Source: Theobroma cacao
Taxonomy: Eukaryota > Streptophyta > Magnoliopsida > Malvales > Malvaceae
NCBI RefSeq assembly: GCF_000208745.1
Contig: NC_030854.1
Coordinates: 16,452,617-16,516,616, forward strand
Reading direction: 5' to 3'
DNA: 64,000 bases
Shown here: positions 23,093-34,952 of the stretch, one piece after another
How positions within the stretch are numbered: the first letter of the stretch is position 1
Layout: every line of letters begins with the position of its first letter
The notes under the pieces: generated by a model
Databases searched by the model: none
What the model saw: the letters and a program-made list of their open reading frames with translations, nothing else
Told to the model about the DNA's origin: nothing
Program-made: the position numbers and the translations under genes

Positions 23093-24168
23093 TGTTGGCT
23101 CCATTAGTTTTTGATGATAATAAAACAATCCCACGCATTTGTGTTTAATTCCTTTATTTAAGTGTGCAGGAAATTACTATATGAAATTAATCTCTTGACC
23201 TTTCAAAAAGTATTTTTAAAAGAAAAAGAAGGATAAATTCAACAAGATATAACTGAATAACAGGGAGGAAGCTTATTGGTGAAATAAAGAAGAACATTGG
23301 TTGACCAAATTTCAAATTGGAGAAATGACAGGCTGAAGAGTTTGAGAAACAGAACCAACTTAGTCAACCAAGTCAGTCGACTAAGTGTCCTATGCCAAAA
23401 TCTGCAAACCAGAAACAGAATCAACTTAGTCAACCAAGTTAGTCGACTAAGAGCTTTCTGTTTGCAACTTGAATCAGAGCACTACAAGACAGATTAACGG
23501 CTAGAACTCATCTTCAACTGTTTCCAACAGGCATAAACTGCCTAACTACCATCAGAGTTGCATCTCCAAGTATAAAAGGGTCTTCCAACAATGAGAAAGA
23601 AGTTTTTTGAAGCTTTGAATGAGATTTGAGCTATAAAAAGTTGAAAAACCAGAAAAGCTTCACTGCACTTGTTTGCACCTCAACGCCTACTCTTTGCATT
23701 TGTGATTAGCACTCAATCTTGTACCAATCAGATCATCTAGTGATCATAGGTACTTTCTTTTACCACTTCGTCTTGTAGACTTAGAGTGAGGGAGTCACTC
23801 TAAGGGGTTGTTCAAGCTTGGGAAAACTTGAATGTTATAGGTTGTGGTTGAGCCTTGGAAAACCACTTTGGGTTTTAGTTTAGCCCAAGAAAAACTAGTG
23901 TAAAGGTTGTGGCTGAGCCTGAGAAAAGCCATTGTAAAAGCTTGGTGGAAGCTTGTGAATTTCACCGAATTTTTAGTGAATTATTGGGAAAATCCTTGGT
24001 TGGATAATCAAGGTAGTGGATGTAGGTCTTGGATCGAACCACTATAAATTACTGTCCATTGTCTACTCTATTTTTACTTTCTTTGTTTTGGAAATTAGTT
24101 CCTCATCCAATCAAGAGCCAAATTGTGCTATTCACCACCCTCTCTAGCACATATTAACGGGACCAGCA
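23093..24168 (+). repeat. 3' LTR of the Sirevirus-like element
   Basis: TGTTGGCTCC...GACCAGCA, 1076 bp, with TATA box at 23571-23578 and the same hairpin series as the 5' LTR. It keeps about 30 bp (around 24107-24138) missing from the 5' copy. It is followed by CCATT, the right target duplication. Confidence 0.93.
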
Positions 24169-25669
24169 CCATTTCAAAGAACATTCAAGTTAAAGCCATA
24201 ATCCTTACGTTGTTTCTCTTGTGTCTTGAAACCAAGCTTTACACCTCCATCAACACTCCACGGTTTCTCTCTTGAATGTTGAAGACTCTATGGGTGGTAA
24301 AATGTCAAGACTCTACAAGATAAGGGAAGGAAACCTCACGGTTTCTTTAGATCTTCCCCTAAAATCGAACCCTCCTTTGGTTTTTCTCTTTTCTTTCTCT
24401 TTTTCTTCCTCTCGGGTGGAGTTTCTCAAAGCTTTCTCTTCTTTCTTTTCTTCTCTGAATGGCCTGTTCTCTCAAGTCTCACCAAGGCCAATTCACATTT
24501 CTTTTTTACCTTTGAATTTTGGTATTTATATGGCCTCCAATTTAACCAATCACAATACATGCACACCTTCACCTTTTATTTTCATTTGGCCATTTTGCTA
24601 ACCAATGGGTTTTCATGCACCAATTTCCTTTCCTCCACATTGGTCCATTATCTATCCTCTCTTTGCTTCTCCATCCGCCAATTTCACTATCCATCTTTTC
24701 TTCCTTTATTATTTATTTCATGGACCACCTTATTCCTCAAATCCTATTTCATGCACCACCTTTACCTAATATTTTATTTGGCCATTCATTAATCTATTCA
24801 AGTCACATGCATCCCACATTTTGCTTTTCTCATTTGGTCACCTAATACACCAATCTCATTACATGCAAATAAATTTAGTCTTATTCTTCTTTTTACTATT
24901 CATGGTGGGGGTCCCACATGTTTCCCACTAACTTTCTCCTTTCTGCATGCTATAATTTATATGTAATAGTGAATTCACATGCACATCTCATTATCCAACA
25001 TAATCTAACTTTCATTGGTTAGTTAATTTCCATTTAATTCCAAATGTTGAAATTGCACATAAGTCCTCAAACTTTTCCTTATTTACCATTCGACCCTCCA
25101 AACTATTCATTCTTTACAATTTGGTCCTTCCAACATTTCTTTAATTCCAATTTCCTTTTATTTTCCTTCCTTTACACTTGTACAAATAAAATATAAAATT
25201 TACACTTCACCAAGGTGTCACCATAATATTTAAATATATAGTTACCTACTCTCGCTTTATTTAATAAGGGCACGTGGGCTCCACTTATATCATTTTCTTT
25301 GAAATTCTTTCTTACTTCCTCTCCCTCACTTAGATTAGCCATATAGTCCTCCTTCATGACTAATTTCAATAACTAATAAAATATTAATATTTTAATATTA
25401 TTTTATTTCAAAATTCTCCACTTGTCTCCTCAGGCCCCAAAGTGTCTCACTTTGTCTCGATTCATTTCCAAATCACCTTTTAACTCGCTAATTCATCCTC
25501 AATCAAAATATTATTATTTAATTATTATTTCTCTCGCTTGTGAAATATTTTATTTCAAAATATTCTTTTCACCCATCACCGCTCTTTGGCACTTAAATTT
25601 ACATCAATTGACCCTTCGTCTTATCGATAAGGTCTTATTGGCTTCTATACGAGGTTACGGGGTGTTACA
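24169..25669 (-). mobile_element. Long gypsy LTR (TGTAAC family), second exposed part
   Basis: Continues the LTR broken at 7996; it matches the inverted copy at about 59620-61258 along its length and ends GGGTGTTACA at 25669, which is the LTR 5' terminus on the minus strand. It is pyrimidine-rich on the plus strand and includes a run of CTCCAAACTTTTC/TTTGGTCCTT phrases shared with 60540-60700. No coding sequence; short hydrophobic frames are by-products of the base composition. Confidence 0.8.
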
Positions 25670-27135
25670 CAAAACAATAGTAGCAAGTCAATGCTCAATA
25701 TAAATGTCAAGAAAACTGATTGCACATTATCTCGATTATGGCATTTGAGTCTAGGCCATTAAAGTAAGAATTAGAGCATGAAGATACTTAGATTCTTTTG
25801 ATTATTAATCACAAAAGAGCTAGTAATTCTTATCTACATTGCCGAATCACTTTTCATGCAAAAGTGAATGACTTTGTATGTTCAAAAGGTCTTATACATA
25901 TAAATGTATACAAACCATTGAACATAAAATGCTATGGCAAATGTTCCTAATTCATTAAGTTTACACAAGACCAAATTGAGATTTTGTCTTGTATACTTAA
26001 AGAAATATAATTTGAATTCTTGAAATGCTCAAATAATTCAAAGAAAAGATCATATGAGCTATATAGTATGAAGTACTCTTAGTAAGATATGATTTTAGTG
26101 AAGATTACTCTTACTTATTAATTAATCATTCAAAAGATGAATGTAAATTCATGTGGAATGGAACTTTCTTATAAATAGAACATAAAGATGTTTGTTCAAA
26201 GAAAAAAGCAAAGTAAATTCATATAGTGATATTATTTGGTCCATATCTCCCCAATATATATGTAGCCAATTATATTATTCCAAACCAATATGATTCCAAG
26301 CATACAATGAGATGTATGTATGTAACATCATGGAATATTCAAAAAAGTTCGAATGTTACTCTCACAAAGGATCTTGGATTTAGTGGGAGCATGATGACAC
26401 AAAGAAAAGAGTTTCTTTAATATTACATGATTACATTGGAATCTAACTCTTTGGAATTTGCATAGAGATGCATAATCATATGCAAGAGAACTCCATGGAT
26501 TTAGTAGGATACATTGGAGATGTATTATTCATATGAGATGAACCTACTAAATATTTTTTTCGTTGGAGTTATACACTTTATTCTATTAAATGGGATCCAA
26601 AAGGTTGGATTTAATATAACGTATAAGTGTACTTATCTCATACATGAGGAGGTTAGAAGGAATGAATACAATTCTTTGGTGATAGAATTACGAGATGCAA
26701 TGTGTATACATAGAAAAAACTAAAATTTAAAAAGGGCGGATGGCACAATGAAAAGTGATAAATGCATATGATGCATACAACATAGTTTAGCTGGAATGGT
26801 TTTAAAGAAAAAAAGAAGACTATGTACATGTATATAATCAAAGTCATATACAACCTATTAAAGGCTCAAATAGGAGGATATTTAGATCATTAGTTCACGG
26901 AACTAATATAGGGTTCTAAACATTGTGAATGTAATAATGAGGCCATACTAAGAGAACTCGAGTCTCATTAGATCTAGCTACAGTAATATGACATGATGTG
27001 ATGCATGGACATCACGAAGATAGATTAAAACAATTAACCACATTGAAGGGCAGAAGTGAGTTTACATGGAGACACAATTGCTATATGGATTAAATCCACA
27101 AACAATGAGGTAGCAATTGGCTTTGTGCTAGTGGG
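25670..27135 (+). pseudogene. Heavily decayed copia pol remnant
   Basis: A plus-strand GAG-pre-integrase motif (WHLSLGH) is readable at about 25737-25760, followed by GLIHIN- and KPLNIK-like integrase phrases near 25890-25930, all crossed by stops and shifts. Near its right end it has the purine tract and LTR start of the copia family found complete at 27910-39906, so I assign it to that family in the opposite orientation. RT motifs could not be read with confidence. Confidence 0.5.
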
Positions 27136-27146
27136 AGATATTGGGA
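27136..27146 (+). promoter_or_regulatory. Polypurine tract of the decayed copia
   Basis: TAGTGGGAGAT lies before an LTR-like start. The complete copia at 27910-39906 has AATGGGAGAT in the same place on the minus strand. Confidence 0.55.
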
Positions 27147-27503
27147 TAAGCCTTGCAACCAATTGGGATTGATTAAGGCTTGATTCTAATCATGCAACAA
27201 TATCATTCATGTTGAATGATTAGAGGTTTTCCTTCATCAATAAGATGTTATAATGGGTTATAAGTCTAATTGGATGAGATCCATGAGATTAATATGCCTT
27301 GTAGGGGAATTGTAATGGGTTACAGTTATGAGATCCCTATGCATCAAAGCATAATCTCTAAATGTTCCTAGTCGATGTATCATTAAGACTGGACATCAAT
27401 GATACTTAGAACTGGTACATTCTATGTTTCTTACTTAGGAAGTAAGCAATCGATCTCATAGGTTAAAGTATATAGATATGAACTCTATGATATAGAGTTA
27501 TTT
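27147..27503 (+). repeat. Partial copia LTR
   Basis: The start (ATTGGGATAAGCCTTGCAACC) and later phrases (aggaagtaagcaatcgatct, cataggttaaagtatat) match the minus-strand LTRs at 27910-29630 and 38197-39906. It is cut off where the Athila-like LTR begins. Confidence 0.6.
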
Positions 27504-27909
27504 TGCCACCTTTTGATTATTAAAAATAGCTAAGTCCTTGTGTTTTAAGTAATTTTAGGTAGTTTTTATGCTTTTTGTTATTAAGTTTAATATATGTTGG
27601 AATAATTTAATTTTAGTAATTTAAGCTCACTTTTATGTTAAAAGTCCAAATTTGAGCAATCACTGATTTAGTCCTTGTTTTGAAGGTGTGCAAGTGCATA
27701 AAACTTTGTAGAGGTGAACTGAGTAAGGATAATAAAGTGTAGAATTTTCTAAACATTTTACTGTATTTTGACCATAACTCTCTCTACAAAACTTGAAATG
27801 AGATGATTCTTAAATCAATAGAAAGATAAAAGGAAGAGCTACAACTTTGATGTTTACTACTTTGCCCAGTTCGGATCGGATCATGGTCAACATACCTTGT
27901 TTAAGTTGG
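27504..27909 (+). repeat. Athila-like 5' LTR, left part
   Basis: Begins TGCCACCTTT and includes the ATAGAAAGATAAAAGGAAGA phrase that is typical of this LTR. It is interrupted at 27909 by the minus-strand copia and resumes at 39912. Confidence 0.5.
27905..27909 (+). repeat. Target-site duplication of the minus-strand copia, left
   Basis: GTTGG here and at 39907-39911, a perfect 5-bp match around the element 27910-39906. Confidence 0.85.
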
Positions 27910-29630
27910 TGCTAGGAATGGCATGATTAGAGCATCAACGCAGCAAAATAAAAAAAAACCATGCTTCCTACCTTTGGATCACCTTGGTTGTTTAATGCAA
28001 AGTTATGTACCACATAAAATTAAAAAAAGAATGTACCTTTCCAAGTGATATCGTAATCAAATGGATTCCTTTTGGTGATAAAACATGAACACCTTTGGTG
28101 TGAAAGAATCTCAGCCACTCAATCGCTTGGCCTCTAATGATTCACACACGATTGCAACGGATCCTTCTCAAGGAGAGAGCTTTATGCCATGGGCTTGTGC
28201 TAGCAAGTGGACAACGATTTGTCCTCTTTTCTTCTTTAATTTCCAACAAAGAATCAAAGAAGAAGTTTTTCAAAATAAAAAAAATAAACTTTTCAAGAGT
28301 GGCAGCACTCAAGAGAAAAATCCTTTTTTTTTTGTTTCCTTCTCCTCTCTTAGAAAAAAAAGAGTGGCTATAATGTGATATTTATATCTAGGTTTAACTT
28401 ATTAAAATTTGCAAAATAAGTCCTTAATATTATAACAATTATAATATTTAACCAATACCTAATTAAACTCTTTTAATTAAGTTCTTAGTAGTTAAAACCT
28501 AGAATTTGATTTAAGTCTAACTTAAATCATCACACTCTCAATTTAATCCAAATTGCAACCTTTGTGTGTGACCCATTAGGTTCCTAACATGTTGGCAATG
28601 GAATTGAATTATAATATTATTAATTAATTAATTTAAATGAATCGTATTCAATTTTAAATTAACTAATTCAATTCCATAGATCATGATTGGCATCTAGCAA
28701 TGCATCATGGCCAACCAATTGTTAGGAGAGTAAAAGGATTCTTTGACAACCTTTGAGTGTACAGTTTTTTAGTATAATTCATTCCCTCATCATATATCCC
28801 GAAGATGATAAGAGCTTGGTGCAATGCCTACTCTTATTGATCTCCATATTTCTTCTTGCAGTTAGATCATTAGCTTTATGGAGACTTATGAAACTCATTT
28901 CATAATCTCCTAATCACCTTGGCTAAGGATTTGATTAAGCTAATGTCAACCAAGAACTAATAAGATATTTTCCCTCGAATCATTTGGGGTGATGATTCCT
29001 ATCTTGACCACTCATTTGCCTTCATATGCTTCATACTATACTCAAAAATATCCTACTTTGGCATCCTTGATTAGGCACCCATAAGGATGAAATCAAAGCA
29101 TAGTACTCCACATACAAGACCACCTTATGTCTCAAGTCTAGGGAGTAGTTACACAACTGACACATGAGAAGTATTGCATAAACACTTGAGTGAGGTACCA
29201 TATGCACTTCTCATGGTGGGTCATGTTCAGTGAACTCGCTCTCCCACGGCAAGTACCCACATGCTAGTTCCAAGTATCTCTATACTTCAACCTATGAGAA
29301 TGATTGCTTACTTCACAAGTAAGGAACATAACATGTGCCAATCTTTGAGCATTATTGATGCCTTGTCTCAATAATACAATGATCAGGAACTTTTAAGAAC
29401 AATGCTTTAATGCATAAGGATCTCATAATTGTATCCCAATACAATTCCTTTGCAAGGCATATATAGTTCCATGGGCTTTATCTACATAAGTACAAAAAGT
29501 AATTAAATTACAAACTTATGGATAAAGAACTACCTTAATGTTATTATGAATAACAAAATGTCATACATGAATATCTCAAAATTACAATTCCCATACAACC
29601 ACATATTGGCTTGTAAGGCTTATACTAACA
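27910..29630 (-). repeat. 3' LTR of the minus-strand copia
   Basis: TGCTAGG...ACTAACA on the plus strand, 1721 bp; aligned by eye along its whole length to 38197-39906 with few differences. No coding sequence. Confidence 0.93.
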
Positions 29631-29640
29631 ATCTCCCATT
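29631..29640 (-). promoter_or_regulatory. Polypurine tract of the minus-strand copia
   Basis: AATGGGAGAT on the minus strand, immediately upstream of the 3' LTR. Confidence 0.75.
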
Positions 29641-30512
29641 AGCACTAAAGCCAATCGCCTATGTATCTAATACCAATGTTCTCAACATGACGATTATGCT
29701 TCTGCTAGGACAGTGCTTTAGTGAGAGGATCAGTAATATTATCCTCAGTGGGTCTACGCTCTATGCAAATGTCTCATCTTCTAATGATTTCCCTGATCAC
29801 ATGGTAACGCCGCAATACATGTTTAGATTTCGGATGAGACCTTGGTTCCTTTGCTTGTGCAATGGCTCCATTGTTATCACAATACAAAGGTATTAGATCA
29901 ACAATGCTAGGAACCACATCTAATTCAGTAATGACCTTCTTAATCCAAATTGCCTCTTTCGTTGCATCAGACGCAGAGATGTATTTAGCCTTGGTTGTAG
30001 AATCTGCAGTCGTCTCTTGTTTGGAACTTTTCCAACTCATTGCACCTCCATTGAGTGTGAACACATATCCACTTTGCGACTTGTTATCATCTTTGACAAT
30101 TTGAACGCTTGCATCCATATAACCCCTAACTTAGAGTTCACCTCCTCCATAAACCAGAAATATATCCTTAGTTCTTCGTAAGTACTTCAAGATGTTTTTC
30201 ACAACTATCTAGTGACTTTCACCAGGATTAGTTTGGTATCTACTCATGACATTTAGAGCGTAAGATACATCTAGTCTAATGTAAAGCATCGCATACATGA
30301 TAAATCCTATTACTGAAGCATATGGGATCTTATCCATGCGATCTCTCTCTTCTTGATTCTTTGGACATGTGTCCTTGGAGAGATAGATGCCTTGTGACAT
30401 AGGCAAGTGTCCCTTCTTGGACTCTATCATGCTAAACCTCTTTAGCACCTTGTCTATGTATGTGGATTAAGAAAGACCTAGCAACCTTTTAAATCTATCT
30501 CTATAGATCTTT
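29641..30512 (-). pseudogene. pol: RT end and RNase H of the minus-strand copia
   Basis: The right piece (30119-30507) encodes the RT end: IYRDR, LKRFSMIESKKG and MSRYQTNPGESH. The RNase H (29774-30118) has MDASVQ, SGYVFTLNGGAMSWKSSKQ, STTKAKYISAS and PLYCDNNGAI. The catalytic Glu expected in AEYI is Lys here, so RNase H would be inactive even without other damage. A stop lies near 30468 and the frame changes between 30119 and 30208. A C-terminal ADPLTK-like end reaches about 29650. Confidence 0.9.
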
Positions 30513-32370
30513 TGTAATACTTCATACTTTGATGTGGTGACAAATAAAGCTTATCAAATGTCAATTAAGGCTTAATAAGGTATTTTGGGTACCAAGGAGA
30601 CAAGAGAAAATTTTTAAAATAAAATAATATTTTATTAATAAAATAATATTAAAATATTAATATTTTATTCAATGTCAAAATTTTTTCATGAAGAAGGAGT
30701 ATATGGTCAATCTAAGTAGGGGAAAGGAAGAACGAGGAAATTTCAGAGAAAAATGACGTTAATGGGGCCCACGTGTCTTTATTAAATAAAGATACTGCGG
30801 GGTAAATAATATTTTAAATATTATGGGAACACCGCGTTGGGGTACAAACTTTATATTTCATTTGTACATATGTAAAAGAAGATAATAGAAGGAAATTGGA
30901 GATTTAAAGATTTTGGGAGGACTTAATTAAAAGGATGAGAACCTTAAAGGGTAAAATAGTAATTTTGTTACAAAGGTTGGTCAAAGCTGTCAAAGGAAGC
31001 TTTGACTCTTCTTTTTGTTGTCGATTTTGAAGGTGAAATGAGCAACTTTGGCTGCTGATTTTTAAGACTAAAAAGAGAAGTTTAAGTTGCTGATTTTTGT
31101 GTTGAAAGAAGCAGGAACTTGCAGCTAACGGTGAGAAGGAGAAAGAGGAAGAAATTATGGCCAGTATGTGAGTGTAAGAAAGGAAAAAGAAAGAGAAGAA
31201 GGGTGCTGCTGACCAGCAGGAGATAAGAGAAGAAGAATAGAGAGCAAGAAATAGGAAAGGAGGAAAGAAAAGAAAGAAAGAAAAAAGAGTAGGCATAACC
31301 CAATAAAAAAAGAATAGGCATGGCCCAATAGAAAGAAATGGGAAGAGCCCATGGATAGGGCCCAATAGTAACAAAGAAAGAAAAGTCCAAGAGAGAATAA
31401 AGGTGGAAAATTGGGCTTGGACTAACCTAGCCCAAATAGGTAAAAGATTTCTTTGCTTTTATTGGGCTTATTATGAAGTTAGATTATTTTAAGCTAGCCC
31501 ACTTGTTTAGTTAAAGTTCTGGTTAGTATTGATATGAATTAAAGTTAAATTATTTTAATACAACAATTAAAAAAAATTCTTTATGATGTCTCATGGGATT
31601 AGAGCAAAGAAGAAAATAGAAAATTGATGAATAGTGCTCAAGTGTAGTTAAGGAATTTTGAAATGATTCGTTGTGAAGAAGCATTGTTGTCGAAGGAATT
31701 TATTTACACAAATTAGTTGAAAGTGTTAAGTTGAATGGCATATTATTTGGAAGAAATAAAGAGAAATAATGTGGATTGAAATGGAACAATAATTGGATAA
31801 ATTTGAAATGATTGTGGTCATCATAAATATAGTTAATATTATGGAAATATAAGATGGATTTGGGCGGAAGTTAATTAAAAGGTTGAAATTGGTACGGGAC
31901 ATTATAAATAAGTTGTCGATGTTATAATTTAAAGAATTACATAAGCAACAGATATAAATAATTTTAGTGAACATGCCTTAAGATGTGAGTTAATTGAATA
32001 TGATTTCGTGATAGGGTGAGAAACAGAGGTGGGATTGATGCACAAAACATATTAAGTTTGGACTATTGCTAGGACATGTTAAAGTAAAGTTAGAGTATTG
32101 TGGTGGCGTGCCGAAGTAAATAACAAGCGATTGGCCGGTGGAAATAGTTAGAGACACCTTCGAACAAATAGCAACCTAATACCTCGCTATTGCTAGGTGA
32201 GTGAACTTGCATTTCAAATTGCTTTGGGATTGTGAATGTTTTTGCACAAAACCTTTAAATGATTTTATTCAATATTTTCTTAAAATGGGTGCCTTGGGAA
32301 CAAGCCCTTGATAAATTGTTTCTATGTTGTGACATGTGGCTGTTATGGATTCTTGCACTACTACAATATG

Positions 32371-32371
32371 T

Positions 32372-32411
<40 letters not shown>
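32371..32411. repeat. (TA)n microsatellite
   Basis: About 20 uninterrupted TA units. Shorter TA runs occupy the matching place in the LTRs at about 5490 and 49507. Confidence 0.95.
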
Positions 32412-32416
<5 letters not shown>

Positions 32417-32456
32417 GCATTGGTGGTGGATATTGTGTGATAATGATAACCATGCT

Positions 32457-32640
32457 GTGCACGATGTGGGGGGATGCACATACCGGTGATGACGGTGGTG
32501 AGGGAGTTGGATGATGAGAGTGCCTGTGTGCACGATATGGGGGGATGCATACAATGGCACTGACTATGCACGATGTGGGGGGATGCACACAATGACTCCG
32601 ACTATGTGCACAATGTGGGGGGATGCACATGAGTCGGATG
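32457..32640 (+). repeat. GATGTGGGGG minisatellite, best preserved copy
   Basis: Four to five units with the core CACGATGTGGGGGGATGCAC; the last three are spaced 34-46 bp apart, the earlier spacing is longer. Related arrays lie in two other LTRs (5550-5700, 49275-49465). Confidence 0.9.
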
Positions 32641-33337
32641 AGACTATGGTGGTATTGGTGTTTATCTATATATATGTGTGTGTGTATCTATGTTCTGAAA
32701 TAAAAGCTCATGAATATGGTATATGATTGAAATACATGTGAAATTTGAAATGTTAAAACTTGAGAAATGGTTTCCACTTGATTTTCATCGCAGCAAAGAC
32801 AAATTTCCAGTGTGACCAGAAATTGAGTTAAATTGCATTTTCTTCAACATAAATGCATCATGATTTCTAAAACTTTCCGTATTGATGCTTGTTCCTTTCC
32901 TATGTTCACTCACTTAGGTTATACTCATGTTTTCAACTTCATGTTTTCAAATTCAGTGGTGGTTGATATGTAGATTGAGGTGTTCGCGTACCCCCATCTT
33001 TTGGGTAGGTATCTTGACACTCAGTAGTCACATCTCCCATCCAGAGGCACTCTGCTGACGGTCAAAGTCTTTGTATATGTTTAATGTGAATTGCAAAGAT
33101 AAGTCGACAAACTATCTATGTATGATTTGAATTATGATGCTAATATGAGCATTCACTTGGTTTTTATGAGTTACGTTGGAGAAACCGACATTTAAACATT
33201 ATTAAGCTTATTCTTAAGGAAATATGCTAGATAGATGGGTTAATATACAAATGCTTATTAAGAGGCTTGCTTGGGCCTAGTGGGCTATGCCTATTGGGTC
33301 CTTGCGTCGGTCATGGCTCGAAAACTGGGCTGTGACA

Positions 33338-34632
33338 TCTTTATTCCTAGAATGTAAGTTGATTCTCCCAAATCCGTCATGGAGAATTGTTTAGATAGCC
33401 AAACCTTTGTAGATTGCAGCAATGGTATATCATTTCCTATGAGTAATATGTCATCAACATATAGCACTAGGAAAATTATGGCACTCCAACTAACCTTTTT
33501 ATAGACACATGGTTCATCCTCATTTTTGATGAAGTCAAACCCTTTTACAGCTTCATCAAAACGGATGTTCCAACTCCGAGAAGCTTGCTTAAGTCCATAA
33601 TGGACTTTTGAAGCTTGCACACCTTATTAGCATTAGCATTGGATATAAAACCTTCAGGTTGTGTCATGTACACTTCCTCTTGCAAGTTTCCATTAAGGAA
33701 TGCAGTTTTTACATCCATTTGCCATATTTCATAATCATGGTATGCAGCAATTGCAAGCAAAATCCTAATGGATTTAAGCATAGCAACTGATGAAAAGGTT
33801 TTTTCAAAGTCAATACCATGTCTTTGTTTGTAACCTTTTGCTAGTAGTCTAGCTTTAAAGGTTTGCACCTTGCCGTCTACATCGATCTTTCTCTTAAAGA
33901 CCCACTTGCACCCAATTGGCTTTATCCCTTCAGGTGGATCCACCAAAGTCCATACTTGGTTGGTATCCATGGCATCCATTTCAGATTTCATGGCTTTTAG
34001 CCACTTCTCAAAATCGATGTCCAACATCGCCTCCTCATAGGTTGTAAGCTCATCATTGATGGGCAATGTGTCCCTTTCCAAGAGAAATCCATATCTCTTT
34101 GGAGCTTGACGTATTCTACAAGACCTTTTGAGTGGTTGTGCCTCTTGAGATTGTGGTTGTATATCAGATGTCCGAATCTCAGGTTCAAGTTCCAATGGAA
34201 TGTTAATTTGTGGGTCTCGAACTTCTTCGAGTACAACTTTACTCCCACTAACTCTTTCATTTAAGAACTCTTTCTCAAGGAAAGTAGCATGCCTTGAGAC
34301 AAACACCTTTTGCTCAGTGGAATTATAGAAATAATATCTATGTATTTCTTTAGGATATCCCACAAATTTACATTTACATGATCTTGCTCTTAGCTTACCA
34401 AACATTGTATTCTTAACATAAGTAGTACATCCCAAAATCTTGGCATAAGACAAGTTAGGCCTTTTCCCACTCCATATCTCAATGGTGTCTTATCAACTGA
34501 TTTGGTAAGAATTTGGTTCAGTATGCGAGCAGTAGTTTTTAGGGCATATCCCCATAAAGATATGGGAAGATCTACATGACTCATCATGGATAGAATCATG
34601 TCCAATAATGTTTGATTCCTTCTCTCAGACAC
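33338..34632 (-). pseudogene. pol: Integrase end and reverse transcriptase of the minus-strand copia
   Basis: On the minus strand: integrase catalytic Glu region ([12 protein letters not shown]), integrase C-terminal part ([16 protein letters not shown]), linker, then RT with GCKWVFKRKIDVDG, KARLLAKGYKQ, WQMDVKTAFLNGNLQEEV and YVDDILLIGND (YVDD at 33450-33461). The open piece 33545-34453 is the longest coding stretch in the window (302 codons). Frameshifts lie near 34440 and 33600, and the solo LTR interrupts the gene after LGIK. Confidence 0.93.
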
Positions 34633-34952
34633 CCCATTGTGCTGTGGAATCCCTAGAGGAGTCCATTATGCGAGAATCCCATTCTCTTTCAGATAATCTT
34701 GAAACTCTTGGCTAAGATATTCTCCTTCTCGATCAGATCTAAGAGTGAGAATACTTTTCCCAGTTTGTTTCTCAACCTCCGCTCTATATTCTTTGAACTT
34801 GTCAAAGGATTCAATTTCTATTTCATCAAATATACATAACCATAGTGAGAATGGTCATCTGTGAAGGTCATGAAGTAAGAGTATCCTCCTCTACTACTAG
34901 TATTCATGGAACCACATACATCTGAATGTACAAGTCCTAGTAACACCTCAGG
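34633..34952 (-). pseudogene. pol: Integrase core of the minus-strand copia
   Basis: Readable in pieces: LVHSDVCGSMNT with the first catalytic Asp (about 34914-34920), GGYSYFMTFTDDHS, then a decayed second Asp region, with stops and at least one shift. It joins protease/pre-integrase on its right and the SERRNQTL segment on its left. Confidence 0.75.

Larger units (their letters stand above)
7997..24168 (+). mobile_element. Sirevirus-like Ty1/copia retrotransposon, degenerate, with a third ORF
   Basis: A nearly complete element on the plus strand: 5' LTR, tRNA-iMet primer site, gag with a zinc knuckle and coiled-coil tail, pol in copia order (protease, integrase, RT, RNase H), an extra ORF after pol, several purine tracts and a 3' LTR. 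Two solo LTRs of gypsy origin lie inside it. Without them and their duplicated target bases it would be about 10.2 kb. LTRs of about 1 kb, hairpin series in the LTRs, repeated GGGGGAG tracts before the 3' LTR and the gene after pol all fit Sireviruses (SIRE1-like). All genes carry stops or frameshifts. Confidence 0.9.
30513..33337 (+). mobile_element. Solo gypsy LTR inserted in copia RT
   Basis: TGTAATACTTC...GGGCTGTGACA, 2825 bp, with a perfect TCTTT duplication (30508-30512 and 33338-33342). The start resembles the TGTAACACTC LTR at 41306 (both go on to an AATARAGCTTAT phrase), while the end resembles the GGGTCGTGACA LTRs. It includes a purine-rich block (31120-31400), a (TA)n run and a GATGTGGGGG minisatellite. 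No coding sequence. Confidence 0.92.

Noticed and set aside
24272..24845. Frames rich in Phe, Ser and Leu
   Set aside because: They are in the pyrimidine-rich part of the inverted long LTR and are matched by similarly spurious frames at 59600-60470.
30904..31374. Minus-strand frame of 156 codons with long hydrophobic runs
   Set aside because: It is the complement of a purine-rich block in a solo LTR; Phe/Leu/Ser runs come from composition, not from a membrane protein.
32457..32640. Possible CRISPR-like array
   Set aside because: Repeat units are degenerate and the intervening pieces are related and uneven, the setting is a plant LTR, and no cas-like gene is near. It is a minisatellite.
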